Shown: positions 9,182-18,734, counted from the stretch's first letter. The stretch: DNA of 64,000 nt from Pseudoxanthomonas sp. JBR18 (GCF_028198165.1 NZ_CP116339.1:930001-994000), one strand, 5' to 3'. A program made the numbers and translations. The notes: a model not told the origin generated them from the letters alone.

Positions 9182-12022
9182 ATGCCCCACGCCCTCGACC
9201 TGCTGCTGGCGCTGCCGTTCCTGATGGCCGCTGCCGTGGCCGCCGCGCATCGCCTGCCCCGCACCGCCCTCGCCTGGATCGCCGGGCTGGCGCCGCTGGT
9301 GGGCCTGGGCCTGCTCGGTTCGATCGCGCCGGCGGTCTTGCGCGGCGAAGTCCTGCACAGCCGCCACGATTGGCTGCCGCGCATCGGGCTGGAATTCTCG
9401 CTGCGCGTGGACGGCTTTGCCTGGATGTTCGCTCTGCTGGTGCTGGCCATCGGCGCGCTGGTGATCATGTACGCGCGCTACTACCTGAGCGCGAAGGACT
9501 CGGTGCCACGCTTTCTGGCCTTCCTGCTGCTGTTCATGGGCGCGATGCTGGGCGTGGTGGTGTCGGGCAACCTGCTGCTGCTGTGCGTGTTCTGGGAGTT
9601 GACCAGCCTGACCTCGTTCCTGCTGATCGGCTTCTGGTCGCACCGCAAGGACGCGCGCGACGGCGCGCGCATGGCCCTGGTGATCACCGGCGGCGGCGGT
9701 CTGGCCCTGCTCGGCGGTGTGCTGCTGATCGGCCGGGTGGTGGGCAGCTTCGACCTGGATGCGGTCCTGGCCGCGGGCGACACCTTGCGCGCCAGCCCGC
9801 TGTATCCGTGGGCGCTGTGCCTGGTGCTGGGCGGGATCTTCACCAAGAGCGCGCAGTTCCCGTTCCACTTCTGGCTGCCGCAGGCGATGGCCGCGCCGAC
9901 CCCGGTCTCGGCCTACCTGCACTCGGCCACAATGGTCAAAGCCGGCGTGTTCCTGCTGGCGCGCCTGCATCCGGCCCTGGCCGGCACGGACCTGTTCTTC
10001 TATCTGGTCACCACGATCGGGGCGATCACCCTGCTGGTGGGCGCGTGGAACGCAATCTTCGAACATGACATCAAGGGCCTGCTGGCGTATTCGACCATCT
10101 CCCATTTGGGCCTGATCACGATGCTGTTCGGCCTGTCCACGCCGCTGGCGGTGGTGGCCGGCGTGTTCCACATCCTCAACCACGCCATCTTCAAGGCCTC
10201 GCTGTTCATGGCTGCCGGCATCATCGACCACGAGTGCGGCAGCCGCGACATCCGTCGCCTCGGTGGCCTACGGCGACTGATGCCCTTCACCAGCGCGCTG
10301 GCGATCATCGCCTCGCTGTCGATGGCGGGTATTCCGCTGCTCAACGGGTTTTTGTCCAAGGAAATGTTCTTCGCCGTGGCGCTGGAGACCGAGGCGGCGC
10401 TGCCGATGCGCGTGTTCACCGGCATCGCCGCGCTGCTGGCCGGCGTATTGGGCGTGGCCTACAGCCTGCGCTTTGTCTACGAGACCTTCTTCGGCGACGG
10501 CCCGCGCGCGCTGGACACCACCCCGCACGAGCCGCCGCGCTGGATGAAGATCCCGGTCGAAGTGCTGGTGCTGCTGTGCGTGGCCGTGGGCATCGTCCCC
10601 GCGTTCACCGTCAGCTGGCTGCTGCGCGCCTCGGCCGGGGCGATCCTGGGCGATGCCCTGCCCGACTTCAGCCTGGCGATCTGGCACGGACTGAACTGGC
10701 CGCTGGCGATGAGCCTGGCCGGCGTCGTTGGCGGCATCGGCCTGTACCTGGGGTTGGCGCGCCTGCTGGACCTGCATGCCATCGTGACCCGCGCGATCGG
10801 CCGGGACATCTTCAAGCGCAACCTGGAATTCCTGTTCTTCGCCGGTAACCGCATCACCCATGCCCTGGCCAACGGCAGCCTGCAGCGCACCTTGATGTGG
10901 CTGGTGCTCAGCGCGCTGGTGGCCATGGCCGTGCCGCTGCTGGCCGACCCGGGCACGGCGCTGGCCTGGCGCGGCGGCTGGGACACGCCGATGACCTGGC
11001 CCGGCTGGGTGCTGTGGGTGCTGATGCTGGCCCCGGCCCTGGCGACCCTGCGCCTGCACCGCCATCGCCTGCTGGCGGTGGCCTGCATCGGCGGCACCGG
11101 CCTGGCGGTGAGCCTGAGCTTCGTGTTCCTGTCCGCGCCGGACCTGGCCCTGACCCAGCTGATGGTGGAGATGGTGACCCTGGTCCTGATGCTGCTGGCG
11201 ATGAACTACCTGCCCGAACACTCGCCGCGCACCACGCACCTGCCACGGCGCCTGCGCGACGGCGCCATCGCCCTGGCCTGCGGCGCGGTGGTCGGCGCGC
11301 TGGCCTGGGCGATGATGCTGCGTCCGCGCGACACGGTGGCCACCGAAATCCTGCAGCGCTCGCTGCCCGAAGCCTGGGGTCACAACGTGGTCAACGTGAT
11401 CCTGGTGGACTTCCGCGGGTTCGACACCTTCGGTGAGATCACCGTGTTCGCCATCGCCGCCCTGGTGGTCCATGCCCTGCTGCGCCGCGCGCGGCTGGCG
11501 CCGGAACGGCACATGTCCGGCGGGCCGGTGGACCTGTCCATCCCGGTCAGCCTGATGCAGGTGATCGCGCCGATGGTGGTGGCGATCTCCTTCTACCTGT
11601 ACCTGCGCGGCCACAACGCGCCCGGCGGTGGCTTCATCGCCGGCCTGGTCCTGGCCGTGCCGCTGCTGATCCAGTACGTGCTGCAAGGCGCGCGCTCGGT
11701 GGAATCGCGCTTCGGCTTCGATTTCGTGCGCACGATCGCCATTGGCGTGGTGATCGCGCTGGCCAGTGGGGCGGCCTCGCTGGTGTTCGGCGTGCCGTTC
11801 CTGACCAGCGGACACCTTGAACTGCATCTGCCGCTGATCGGCGAGGTGGAGTTGGCCAGCGCGATGGCCTTCGACACCGGGGTGTACCTGGTGGTATTCG
11901 GCGGGGCGATGCTGATGCTCTCGATGATGGGCACGGTCAAGCCCTCGCGCTCGCGCAAGACCCAGCGCGGCATCGTCGATGCGCAAGGCCGCTCGGACTT
12001 CACCGGCGAGGAGGCCTCCTGA
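9182..12022 (+). CDS. mrpA: Mrp/Mnh/Pha cation-proton antiporter subunit A with fused B domain
   Basis: The 946-residue membrane protein is the large subunit of the multi-subunit Na+(K+)/H+ antiporter related to complex I. The N-terminal two thirds is NuoL-like (FWELTSLTSFLLIGFW, QFPFHFWLPQAMAAPTPVSAYLHSATMV is shown by FPFHFWLPQAMAAPTPVSA). The C-terminal part from about residue 780 (PVSLMQVIAPMVVAISFYLY, HNAPGGGFIAGL) is the MrpB domain, the PhaAB fusion common in Gram-negatives. It is first of six overlapping genes (A to G). Confidence 0.95.
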   Translation: MPHALDLLLALPFLMAAAVAAAHRLPRTALAWIAGLAPLVGLGLLGSIAPAVLRGEVLHSRHDWLPRIGLEFSLRVDGFAWMFALLVLAIGALVIMYARYYLSAKDSVPRFLAFLLLFMGAMLGVVVSGNLLLLCVFWELTSLTSFLLIGFWSHRKDARDGARMALVITGGGGLALLGGVLLIGRVVGSFDLDAVLAAGDTLRASPLYPWALCLVLGGIFTKSAQFPFHFWLPQAMAAPTPVSAYLHSATMVKAGVFLLARLHPALAGTDLFFYLVTTIGAITLLVGAWNAIFEHDIKGLLAYSTISHLGLITMLFGLSTPLAVVAGVFHILNHAIFKASLFMAAGIIDHECGSRDIRRLGGLRRLMPFTSALAIIASLSMAGIPLLNGFLSKEMFFAVALETEAALPMRVFTGIAALLAGVLGVAYSLRFVYETFFGDGPRALDTTPHEPPRWMKIPVEVLVLLCVAVGIVPAFTVSWLLRASAGAILGDALPDFSLAIWHGLNWPLAMSLAGVVGGIGLYLGLARLLDLHAIVTRAIGRDIFKRNLEFLFFAGNRITHALANGSLQRTLMWLVLSALVAMAVPLLADPGTALAWRGGWDTPMTWPGWVLWVLMLAPALATLRLHRHRLLAVACIGGTGLAVSLSFVFLSAPDLALTQLMVEMVTLVLMLLAMNYLPEHSPRTTHLPRRLRDGAIALACGAVVGALAWAMMLRPRDTVATEILQRSLPEAWGHNVVNVILVDFRGFDTFGEITVFAIAALVVHALLRRARLAPERHMSGGPVDLSIPVSLMQVIAPMVVAISFYLYLRGHNAPGGGFIAGLVLAVPLLIQYVLQGARSVESRFGFDFVRTIAIGVVIALASGAASLVFGVPFLTSGHLELHLPLIGEVELASAMAFDTGVYLVVFGGAMLMLSMMGTVKPSRSRKTQRGIVDAQGRSDFTGEEAS

Positions 12023-12408
12023 TGGAACTGGCACTGGCCACGGCCATCGGCGTGCTGACCGCGGTGGCGGTCTACCTGATGCTGCGTGGGCGCACCTTCG
12101 ACGTGATCCTGGGGCTGACCTTCCTGTCCTATGCGACCAACCTGTTGATCTTCGCCGGCGGCCGCCCGGTGGCCGGGCAGGCGCCGATCGTGCAAGGCGA
12201 TGGCCCGGTCGACCTGGCCCACTACACCGACCCCCTGCCGCAGGCGCTGGTGCTCACCGCGATCGTGATTTCCTTTGCCATGACCGCGGTCAGCATCGTG
12301 CTGGCCATGCGCAGCCGCGCGGACAACCACAGCGATCACGTGGACGCGCAGGCGGTCGATCCCGAGCCCGAGGCCCGCACCGATCCACGCGGGAGCGGCC
12401 GCCGATGA
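12022..12408 (+). CDS. mrpC: Mrp antiporter subunit C
   Basis: A 128-residue NuoK-like subunit with three membrane helices. LALATAIGVLTAVAVYLMLRG, ILGLTFLSYATNLLIF and DPLPQALVLTAIVISFA are the family core, ending in a charged tail. DPLPQALVLTAIVI is highly diagnostic for MrpC/MnhC. The ATG overlaps the mrpA stop (TGATG) and the end overlaps mrpD. Confidence 0.95.
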   Translation: MELALATAIGVLTAVAVYLMLRGRTFDVILGLTFLSYATNLLIFAGGRPVAGQAPIVQGDGPVDLAHYTDPLPQALVLTAIVISFAMTAVSIVLAMRSRADNHSDHVDAQAVDPEPEARTDPRGSGRR

Positions 12409-13940
12409 GTCACCTGCCGATCCTGCCAGTGCTGATCCCCATGGCCGGCGCCGCCGTCTCGCTGATCGTCGAGCACCGCCGCTACGGCATGGGCGTGCGC
12501 CGCGCGGTGGCTTGGCTGTCGATGGCCGCCCTGGCGGTGGCCGTGGCGCTGTTGCTGGCCCGCACCGGCAGCGGTGAAGTGCAGGTCTACCTGCTGGGCG
12601 ACTGGCCGGCGCGGCTGGGCATCGCGCTGATGGCCGACCGGCTCTCGGCCTGGATGCTGGGCACGACCTGGCTGCTGGCCGCGGCCTGCCTGCTGCATGC
12701 CTGCGCCGGCTGGGACCGGCGCGCGCCGCACTTCCACGCGCTGTTCCAGTTCCAGCTGGTGGGCTTGAACGGGGCGTTTTTGACCGGCGACATCTTCAAC
12801 CTGTTCGTGTTCTTCGAGGTGATGCTGATCGCCAGCTACGGCCTGCTGCTGTCCGGCGGGCGCGGGCTGCGGCTGCGCAACGGTTTCCACTACGTGGTGT
12901 TCAACATCACCGCCTCCTCGCTGTTCCTGATCGCCCTGGGCCTGATCTACGGCCTGCTGGGCAGCCTGAACATGGCCGAGCTGTCCGCGCGCATCGCCCA
13001 GGTGCCGGCGGAGAACCTGCCGCTGGTCAAGGCCGCCTTCGGCCTGCTGCTGGTGGTGTTCTGCGCCAAGGCGGCGCTGCTGCCGCTGTACCTGTGGCTG
13101 CCGGAAACCTACGCCCGCGCGCCGGCGGCGATCTCGGCGCTGTTCGCGATCATGACCAAGGTCGGGCTGTACGCGGTGCTGCGCGTGTCCACGCTGCTGC
13201 TGGGCACCGGCGCCGGAGCCCTGGCCGGCTACGGGCAGCGCTGGCTGCTGGTGCTGGGCGCGGCCACCCTGGTGGTGGCGGCGCTGGGCGTGCTGGGCTC
13301 GGCGCGGCTACGGATGATGATCGGCTACCTGGTGGTGTGGTCGGCCGCCACGCTGTTCGTGTGCTTCTCGCTGGGCCAGGCCGGCACGATTGCCGCTGGC
13401 CTGTACTACCTGGCACACAGCTGCTTCACCGCCGCGGCGCTGTTCCTGATCGCCGACCTGATCCGGCGCCGCCGCGGCGCGGCCGATGACGACAAGTCGA
13501 TCATCGCCCCGCTGCCGGGGCGGACCCTGCCGGGCGTGCTGTTCCTGATCGCGGCGGTGGCGGTGGCCGGCCTGCCGCCGCTGTCGGGCTTCCTGGGCAA
13601 GGTCGCACTGCTGGCCGCCACCCCGGCGCGCGACACCGGCCTGGTCTGGGCAACGGTGCTGCTCAGCAGCCTGCTGGTCATCGTCGGCATCAGCCGCGCC
13701 GGCGTGCGCCTGTTCTGGCGCATCCCGGCCAACCTGGAAGAGGCCGGCGTGCACACCGAGGCGCCCGCACGCCCGGCCGAGACCGCCGCGGCGGTGTTCC
13801 TGCTGGGCTGCGTGCTGGCCATGAGCTTCCTGGCCGAACCGCTGCTGTCCTTTGCCGATGCCGCCGCCGCGCAGCTGCTCGACGCCGGCGCCTACACCGA
13901 CCAGGTGCGCGCGCACCTGCCGACGATGCGGAGGCCGTGA
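12405..13940 (+). CDS. mrpD: Mrp antiporter subunit D
   Basis: A 511-residue NuoM/N-like proton-translocating subunit with about 14 membrane helices. LTGDIFNLFVFFEVMLIASYGLL and LLPLYLWLPETYARAPAAISA (core LYLWLPETYARAPAAISA) are characteristic. It acts with MrpA as the ion-pumping core. The start overlaps mrpC as ATGA. Subunit order follows the standard A-C-D-E-F-G layout. Confidence 0.95.
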   Translation: MSHLPILPVLIPMAGAAVSLIVEHRRYGMGVRRAVAWLSMAALAVAVALLLARTGSGEVQVYLLGDWPARLGIALMADRLSAWMLGTTWLLAAACLLHACAGWDRRAPHFHALFQFQLVGLNGAFLTGDIFNLFVFFEVMLIASYGLLLSGGRGLRLRNGFHYVVFNITASSLFLIALGLIYGLLGSLNMAELSARIAQVPAENLPLVKAAFGLLLVVFCAKAALLPLYLWLPETYARAPAAISALFAIMTKVGLYAVLRVSTLLLGTGAGALAGYGQRWLLVLGAATLVVAALGVLGSARLRMMIGYLVVWSAATLFVCFSLGQAGTIAAGLYYLAHSCFTAAALFLIADLIRRRRGAADDDKSIIAPLPGRTLPGVLFLIAAVAVAGLPPLSGFLGKVALLAATPARDTGLVWATVLLSSLLVIVGISRAGVRLFWRIPANLEEAGVHTEAPARPAETAAAVFLLGCVLAMSFLAEPLLSFADAAAAQLLDAGAYTDQVRAHLPTMRRP

Positions 13941-14425
13941 TGTCGCGCTGGCTGCCTTCCTGGACGCTGAGCCTGGGGATCCTGGGGTTCTGGCTGCTGC
14001 TCAACAACAGCCTGTCCCTCGGCCACGTGTTGCTGGGCCTGGCGCTGGGGCTGGTGATCCCGCTGGCCTGGAAACGCATGGATGCCGAGGCCTGCCCGAC
14101 CGGCTCGCTGCGTCCGGTGCCGCTGCTGGCGCTGCGCTTCGGCTGGGACATCCTCAAGTCCAACCTCACCGTCGCCGCGCAGGTGCTGGGGCGCGAGTCG
14201 CGCCTGCACCCGGATTTCGTCTGGGTGCCGCTGGACATCACCAACCTGCGCGGCATCTCGGTGCTGGCCAGCATGATCACCCTGACCCCGGGCACGTTAT
14301 CGGCCTCGCTGACCGACGACCGGCGCTTCCTGCTGGTCCACGCGCTGCACGTGGACGATGCCGACGCGCTGGTGGCCGAGATCAAATCGCGCTACGAGAC
14401 CCCGCTGAGGGAGGTGTTCCCATGA
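13940..14425 (+). CDS. mrpE: Mrp antiporter subunit E
   Basis: A 161-residue small membrane subunit with the MrpE core (LRFGWDILKSNLTVAAQVLG, TLTPGTLSASLTDD, LLVHALHVDD). I chose the ATG at 13940, which overlaps the mrpD stop as TGATG with GGAGG six bases upstream; a GTG one codon earlier is also possible. MrpE supports assembly and membrane retention of the complex rather than transport itself. Confidence 0.93.
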   Translation: MSRWLPSWTLSLGILGFWLLLNNSLSLGHVLLGLALGLVIPLAWKRMDAEACPTGSLRPVPLLALRFGWDILKSNLTVAAQVLGRESRLHPDFVWVPLDITNLRGISVLASMITLTPGTLSASLTDDRRFLLVHALHVDDADALVAEIKSRYETPLREVFP

Positions 14426-14706
14426 ATCCTGCAGATCTGCTGGACGGCGCGATCCTGCTGTCGATGGGCGTGGTCGGCCTGGCCATGCTGCTGAGCCTGT
14501 GGCGGCTGGTGTTCGGCCCCACCGTGCCGGACCGCATCCTGGCCGCCGACACGCTGTCGGTGACGGCCATTGCCGAACTGATGCTGCTGGGCATGCGCCT
14601 GGACTCGACCGTGTACTTCGAGGCCGCGCTGGTCATCGCCATGCTTGGCTTCGGCAGCACGGTGGTGCTGAGCAAGTTCGTGCTGCGCCGGGACATCGTC
14701 GAATGA
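14422..14706 (+). CDS. mrpF: Mrp antiporter subunit F
   Basis: A 94-residue subunit with three helices. RLVFGPTVPDRILAADTLSV is the family signature (VxGPTxxDRVLAxD). The start overlaps mrpE as ATGA. Confidence 0.93.
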   Translation: MNPADLLDGAILLSMGVVGLAMLLSLWRLVFGPTVPDRILAADTLSVTAIAELMLLGMRLDSTVYFEAALVIAMLGFGSTVVLSKFVLRRDIVE

Positions 14707-15119
14707 GCGCCGTGCTGGAGATCGCCCTGGCCGTGCTGCTGGTGGCCGGCAGCTTCTTCATCCTGGTCGGCGCGCTGGGACTGGTGAAGCTCTCGGACGT
14801 GTTCCGCCGCCTGCACGCGCCGACCAAGGCCAGCACCCTGGGCGTGGGCTGCGTGCTGCTGGCCTCGATGGGCGAGCACCTGCTGCGCGGCGAAGGCCTG
14901 CAGCCGCGCGAGCTGCTGATCACCGTGTTCCTGTTCATGACCGCGCCGATCAGCGCGCACCTGATCGCCAAGGCCGCGCTGGCGCTGATGCCGCGCTTCG
15001 CCCCGCCGCCTCCGCCGGCCGATCAGCCAGACCGTGCGCGGCTCACTGCAGCCAAGCCAGCTCCAGCACCAGCCAGCCGGCAAACGCCAGCAGCAGTACC
15101 GCGGCCTCGCCACGACTGA
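14703..15119 (+). CDS. mrpG: Mrp antiporter subunit G
   Basis: A 138-residue subunit. The first 100 residues are the MrpG domain (GSFFILVGALGLVKLSDVFR, RLHAPTKASTLGVG, LFLMTAPISAHLIAKAA is present as FLFMTAPISAHLIAKAA). A Pro/Ala-rich tail of about 38 residues follows. That tail overlaps the end of the convergent CaCA antiporter gene by 77 bp, so the C terminus may be longer than in most relatives. Confidence 0.92.
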   Translation: MSAVLEIALAVLLVAGSFFILVGALGLVKLSDVFRRLHAPTKASTLGVGCVLLASMGEHLLRGEGLQPRELLITVFLFMTAPISAHLIAKAALALMPRFAPPPPPADQPDRARLTAAKPAPAPASRQTPAAVPRPRHD

Positions 15120-15993
15120 CCCGCGCATCGCCGCGCAGCATCGGCACCAGCACGATGGCCAGGGCGATCGCCGCCGGCAGCTCCAGCTTCACGAACGAGG
15201 CCGGCAGCGCCAGCGGCGCGATGACGGCCATGCCGCCGACCACCACCAGCAGGTTGAACACGCTCGAGCCGATCACATGGCCCAGCACCATGTCGCCCTG
15301 CCCGCGCCGGGCGGCGACGATGGCCGCGGCGACCTCCGGCAGCGCGGTGCCGATGGCCACCGGCAGCAGGCCGGCCATCAGCGGCGTCAGCCCGAGCGAA
15401 GGCGCCAGCTGCAGCATCGCGGCGACCACGTCGCGTGCGCCGTAGCCCAGCAGCACCGCGCCGATCAACAGGCGCAGCAGGTTGAGCCAGGTCACCGTGC
15501 GAGTCGCCGCATAGGCGTCCACGCCGTCGCGCACGCCGGCGGCCTCGCCACGGCCCATCACCACCACGCGCACGACCACCACGACGAAGCCGACCAGCAG
15601 CAGGCCGCCTTCCAGGCGGTTGATGGTCCCGTCCAGGCCGAACACCATCAGCAACAGCGACCCGGCGATCAGGACCAGCAACAGGGGCAGCAACAGCCGC
15701 AGGCGCACGACCACCGCCCCGGCCATCGCCGCCAGCGGCAGGGTCAGGCCCAGGTTGACCAGGTTGGAACCGACTGCGTTGCCCAGCGCCAGTTCCGGCT
15801 GGCCGTGCAGCAGCGCCGCGGCGTTGACGAACAGTTCCGGCAGCGAGGTGCCGAAGGCCATCAGCAGCAGGCCGGCGGTGAACGGCGTCACGCCCAGCTT
15901 CTGCGCCAGGCCGGATACGCCCTTGACCAGCGTGTCCCCGCCCAGCGCCAGCAGCACCAGGCCCAGCACGAACAGTCCCCAGGCATCGAGCAT
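15043..15993 (-). CDS. Calcium/sodium antiporter, CaCA family (YrbG-like)
   Basis: A 316-residue exchanger with about ten membrane helices in two inverted repeats. The alpha-repeat motifs are GTSLPELFVNAAALLHG with GNAVGSNLVNLGL, and GTALPEVAAAIVAA with GHVIGSSVFNLLVV. These carry the acidic/polar residues that bind Ca2+ or Na+. I chose the ATG at 15993 because GAGGGG lies nine bases upstream; an ATG three codons earlier abuts that sequence. It is convergent with the Mrp operon, giving two ion antiporter units back to back. Confidence 0.93.
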   Translation of the reverse strand: MLDAWGLFVLGLVLLALGGDTLVKGVSGLAQKLGVTPFTAGLLLMAFGTSLPELFVNAAALLHGQPELALGNAVGSNLVNLGLTLPLAAMAGAVVVRLRLLLPLLLVLIAGSLLLMVFGLDGTINRLEGGLLLVGFVVVVVRVVVMGRGEAAGVRDGVDAYAATRTVTWLNLLRLLIGAVLLGYGARDVVAAMLQLAPSLGLTPLMAGLLPVAIGTALPEVAAAIVAARRGQGDMVLGHVIGSSVFNLLVVVGGMAVIAPLALPASFVKLELPAAIALAIVLVPMLRGDARVSRGEAAVLLLAFAGWLVLELAWLQ

Positions 15994-16059
15994 CACACGC
16001 ATCCCCTCGTCAGGCGTGGGCCGATTCTAGGGCGTGTCATCAATTCCCGGATAGGCCGC

Positions 16060-16123
16060 GTTGGGTCTGCAAGGCTGTCAGCTAAAGCCGCGTCACGACA
16101 GATGGCGGCTTTGCAGGCCCAAC
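16060..16123. repeat. 64-bp imperfect intergenic palindrome
   Basis: Outer arms GTTGGGTCTGCAA (16060-16072) and TTGCAGGCCCAAC (16111-16123) pair with one wobble. Inner arms AAAGCCGC and GCGGCTTT also pair. The whole forms a long hairpin between two minus-strand genes. It looks like a dispersed intergenic element or the remnant of a mobile element end; no transposase frame was recognised. Confidence 0.6.
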
Positions 16124-16151
16124 CCGAAGGGTCGCTCCTATGTGCAGAGCC

Positions 16152-17399
16152 TCAGCCGGCGCCGGCCATCGCGCGCAGGCCGATGCCGACCAGATAGGCC
16201 AGCAGTGTGCCGGTGGCGTAGCCCATCGTGCCCAGCAGCACGCCCACCGGCGCCAGGGCCGGGTGGAAGGCCGCGGCCACCACCGGTGCCGAGGCCGGGC
16301 CGCCGATGTTGGCCTGCGAGCCCAGCGCGAAGTAGAACAGCGGCGCCTTGAGCAGCTTGCCCAGCGCGAACAGCACCACGATGTGCACCGCGATCCAGAT
16401 CACCGCCAGCACCAGCAGCCACGGCCGGTCCAGCAGCGCGCCGATCTCCATCTGCATGCCGATGCAGGCGATCAGCACGTACAGCAGCAGGGTGCCGATC
16501 TTGGATGCACCGACGCCATCGAGCCGGCGCGCCGGGGTGAAGCTCAAGGCCAGCCCGCCCACCGTGCACAGCAACACCACCCACACATAGGGCGAATCCA
16601 GGCTGGCCGCGTGCGCCCAGCGATACGGTGCGAACAGTCCGGCCAGCCACGGCGCCACGCCGTGGGCCAGGCCGACCGCGCCGAAGGCCACCCCGACGAT
16701 CAGCATGTAGTCGGTCAGCGTGGGGATGCGCGCATGCTGGGCGCTGTAGTCGGCCAGGCGCCGCTGCAGGTCGTCGATGGCCGAGGTATCCGCGCCGGAG
16801 CGCGCGTCGATCTGCTTGGCGCGCCCGGCGATGAAGATCAGGAACGCCATCCACACATAGCCCACGCCCACGTCGAGCACCGCGAACTGGCCGAACACCG
16901 TGGCGTCGACGTCGAACATCTCCTTCATCGCCACCATGTTGGCGCCGCCGCCGATCCAACTGCCGGCCAGCGCGGCCATGCCGCCCCAGGTGTCGCCGGC
17001 CACGGTGGCCGCGTGCAACTTGCTCATCAGCCAGAACGAGAAGAACGCGCCGGCCATGATGCTGGCCGAGGCGCCGAAGTACATCGCCAGCATCCGCCAG
17101 CCCAGGCGCAGCACCGCCTTCAGGTCGATGGTCATGGTCAGCAGCACCAGCGAGGCCGGCAGCAGCACGCGGCTGGCGACCGGGTTGTAGAGCTGGCTGG
17201 ACGCACCGTCGATCAGACCGATGGAATTGAAGATGCCGGGGATGAAGTAGCACAGCAGCAGCGGCGGCACGACGGCGTAGAACTTCTTCCACGGGCCCGA
17301 CGGGCGCGCAGCGGTCCAGAACACGAACGCCAGCGTGGCGGCGATCAGGCCGAACAGGACGATGTCGTTCTGGATCAGGGCGGGGTGGTCGGTGGGCAT
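16152..17399 (-). CDS. DUF819 family integral membrane protein (YjcL-like)
   Basis: A 415-residue protein with about 11 hydrophobic helices. LAGSWIGGGANMVAMKEMFD and GSQANIGGPASAPVVAAAFHP are conserved DUF819 segments that resemble the discontinuous helices of bile-acid/glutamate-type transporters. A transport role is likely but the substrate is unknown. The ATG at 17399 is the best N terminus by family length, though its RBS is poor. It lies 58 bp after dadA on the same strand. Confidence 0.85.
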   Translation of the reverse strand: MPTDHPALIQNDIVLFGLIAATLAFVFWTAARPSGPWKKFYAVVPPLLLCYFIPGIFNSIGLIDGASSQLYNPVASRVLLPASLVLLTMTIDLKAVLRLGWRMLAMYFGASASIMAGAFFSFWLMSKLHAATVAGDTWGGMAALAGSWIGGGANMVAMKEMFDVDATVFGQFAVLDVGVGYVWMAFLIFIAGRAKQIDARSGADTSAIDDLQRRLADYSAQHARIPTLTDYMLIVGVAFGAVGLAHGVAPWLAGLFAPYRWAHAASLDSPYVWVVLLCTVGGLALSFTPARRLDGVGASKIGTLLLYVLIACIGMQMEIGALLDRPWLLVLAVIWIAVHIVVLFALGKLLKAPLFYFALGSQANIGGPASAPVVAAAFHPALAPVGVLLGTMGYATGTLLAYLVGIGLRAMAGAG

Positions 17400-17456
17400 G
17401 GCGGGGTCATGGTACGGAAGAAGGAAACGCACCACCTGTCGCGGTGGACAGGGGGC

Positions 17457-18734
17457 TCATGCGGCGGCCCGCTCCTGGGCGAAGCGCGACAAGGCGTACG
17501 GGGCCAGGTCGATGCCGGTCGGCTGGCCCAGCATCGCCCGGGCCATCAGCTGGCCGCTGATCGGCCCCTGGGTCAGGCCGAGGTGACCGTGGCCGGTGGC
17601 GATCCAGATGCGTTCGTCGGGCACGCGATCCAGCACCGGCAGCGAGTCCGGCGTGCACGGCCGGTGGCCGGCCCAGCGCCCCTGCGCGCGTCCGGCCAGG
17701 GTCGGGAACAGCTGCCGGGCCTGCGCATCGAGGCGCTCGATCAAGCCGTAGCGCGGCGGTCGGTCCAGGGCGGTCAGCTCCTTGATGCTGGTCATGCGCA
17801 GACCGGCCTGCATCGGCGAGATGACCAGGTAGCGCTCGGCCCACAGCGTTGGGCGATAGACGATATCGGGCTGCTGTGGGTACATCAGGTGGTAGCCGCG
17901 GGCCGGGATCATCGGCAGGCGCACGCCGAAGGGGCGCAGCAGCGCCGCGCTCCAGGCGCCCGCGGCGACCACCACGTCGGCCGCATGCACGGCGCCGCGC
18001 GCGGTCTCCACCCGGTAGTGCGCGCCATCGCGCGCGATGGCCCCGACCTGCGCGATGTGCGCGTGCGCGCCTTGGCTCAGTAGGTGTTGGAACAGGCGAC
18101 GGCACAGTTCGCCCGGGTCGCGCAGCGCCAGCGCCTCGCGCTGGAACACGCCATGGACGAAGCGTCCTCCCAGCTTGGGTTCCAGCTGGCGCAGCTGGGG
18201 GCCGTCGAGTTCATCGAAGACCACCCCGCGCTCGCGCATCAGCGCCCGCGCCCAACGCGCCCCGGCATAGGTTCCCGGGTCGCTGTAGACGTGCAGATAG
18301 CCGCTGTGTCCGATCAGGGCCTGCGCCCCGATGGCCTCGGCCAATTCCAGCCAGGGTGCCCGCGCGGCGGCGTTGAGCGCATGCAGCGCGTCGGTCACCT
18401 CGCGCATGCGCCGCGCGTTGCCATCGCGCACGAAGCGCAGCAGCCAGCCGGCCCAGCTGGGGCAGGCGGCCCAGTCCAGCTTCAACGGTGCCAGCGGACT
18501 GGCGAGCATGCGCAGCGCCTTCCAGGCGATGCCCGGAGTGGACTGCGGCAAGACGTTGCCGACCGAGATCGAGCCGGCATTGCCGAACGAGGCCTGGGCG
18601 CCCGGACCGGCCGCATCGATGAGCACGCAGGACACCCCCTGACGCTGAAGCTGCCAGGCGGTGGACAAGCCGACGATGCCGCAGCCGATCACCGCGACAT
18701 CGGCGGTCCGCAGATGGGCGAGCGGCGGACTCAC
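17457..18734 (-). CDS. D-amino acid dehydrogenase family FAD oxidoreductase (DadA-like)
   Basis: A 425-residue flavoenzyme. The FAD dinucleotide motif VIGCGIVGLSTAWQLQRQG is near the N terminus, and TPDSLPVLDRVPDERIWIAT with GHGHLGLTQGP near the C terminus closes the FAD site as in DadA. It oxidises D-amino acids such as D-Ala to the 2-oxo acid, passing electrons to the respiratory chain. The GTG start overlaps the dipeptidase stop as GTGA, so it is the last gene of the serine hydrolase-amidase-dipeptidase operon. In that setting D-Ala released from murein peptides is the likely substrate. Confidence 0.88.
   Translation of the reverse strand: MSPPLAHLRTADVAVIGCGIVGLSTAWQLQRQGVSCVLIDAAGPGAQASFGNAGSISVGNVLPQSTPGIAWKALRMLASPLAPLKLDWAACPSWAGWLLRFVRDGNARRMREVTDALHALNAAARAPWLELAEAIGAQALIGHSGYLHVYSDPGTYAGARWARALMRERGVVFDELDGPQLRQLEPKLGGRFVHGVFQREALALRDPGELCRRLFQHLLSQGAHAHIAQVGAIARDGAHYRVETARGAVHAADVVVAAGAWSAALLRPFGVRLPMIPARGYHLMYPQQPDIVYRPTLWAERYLVISPMQAGLRMTSIKELTALDRPPRYGLIERLDAQARQLFPTLAGRAQGRWAGHRPCTPDSLPVLDRVPDERIWIATGHGHLGLTQGPISGQLMARAMLGQPTGIDLAPYALSRFAQERAAA

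Noticed and set aside
10268..12034. Antisense frame of 588 codons opposite mrpA
   Set aside because: Gln/His/Arg-rich low-complexity translation with no family match; mrpA on the other strand is clear.
16140..18083. Plus-strand frame of 647 codons across the DUF819 and dadA genes
   Set aside because: It spans two well-supported minus-strand genes and their gap and has shadow composition.
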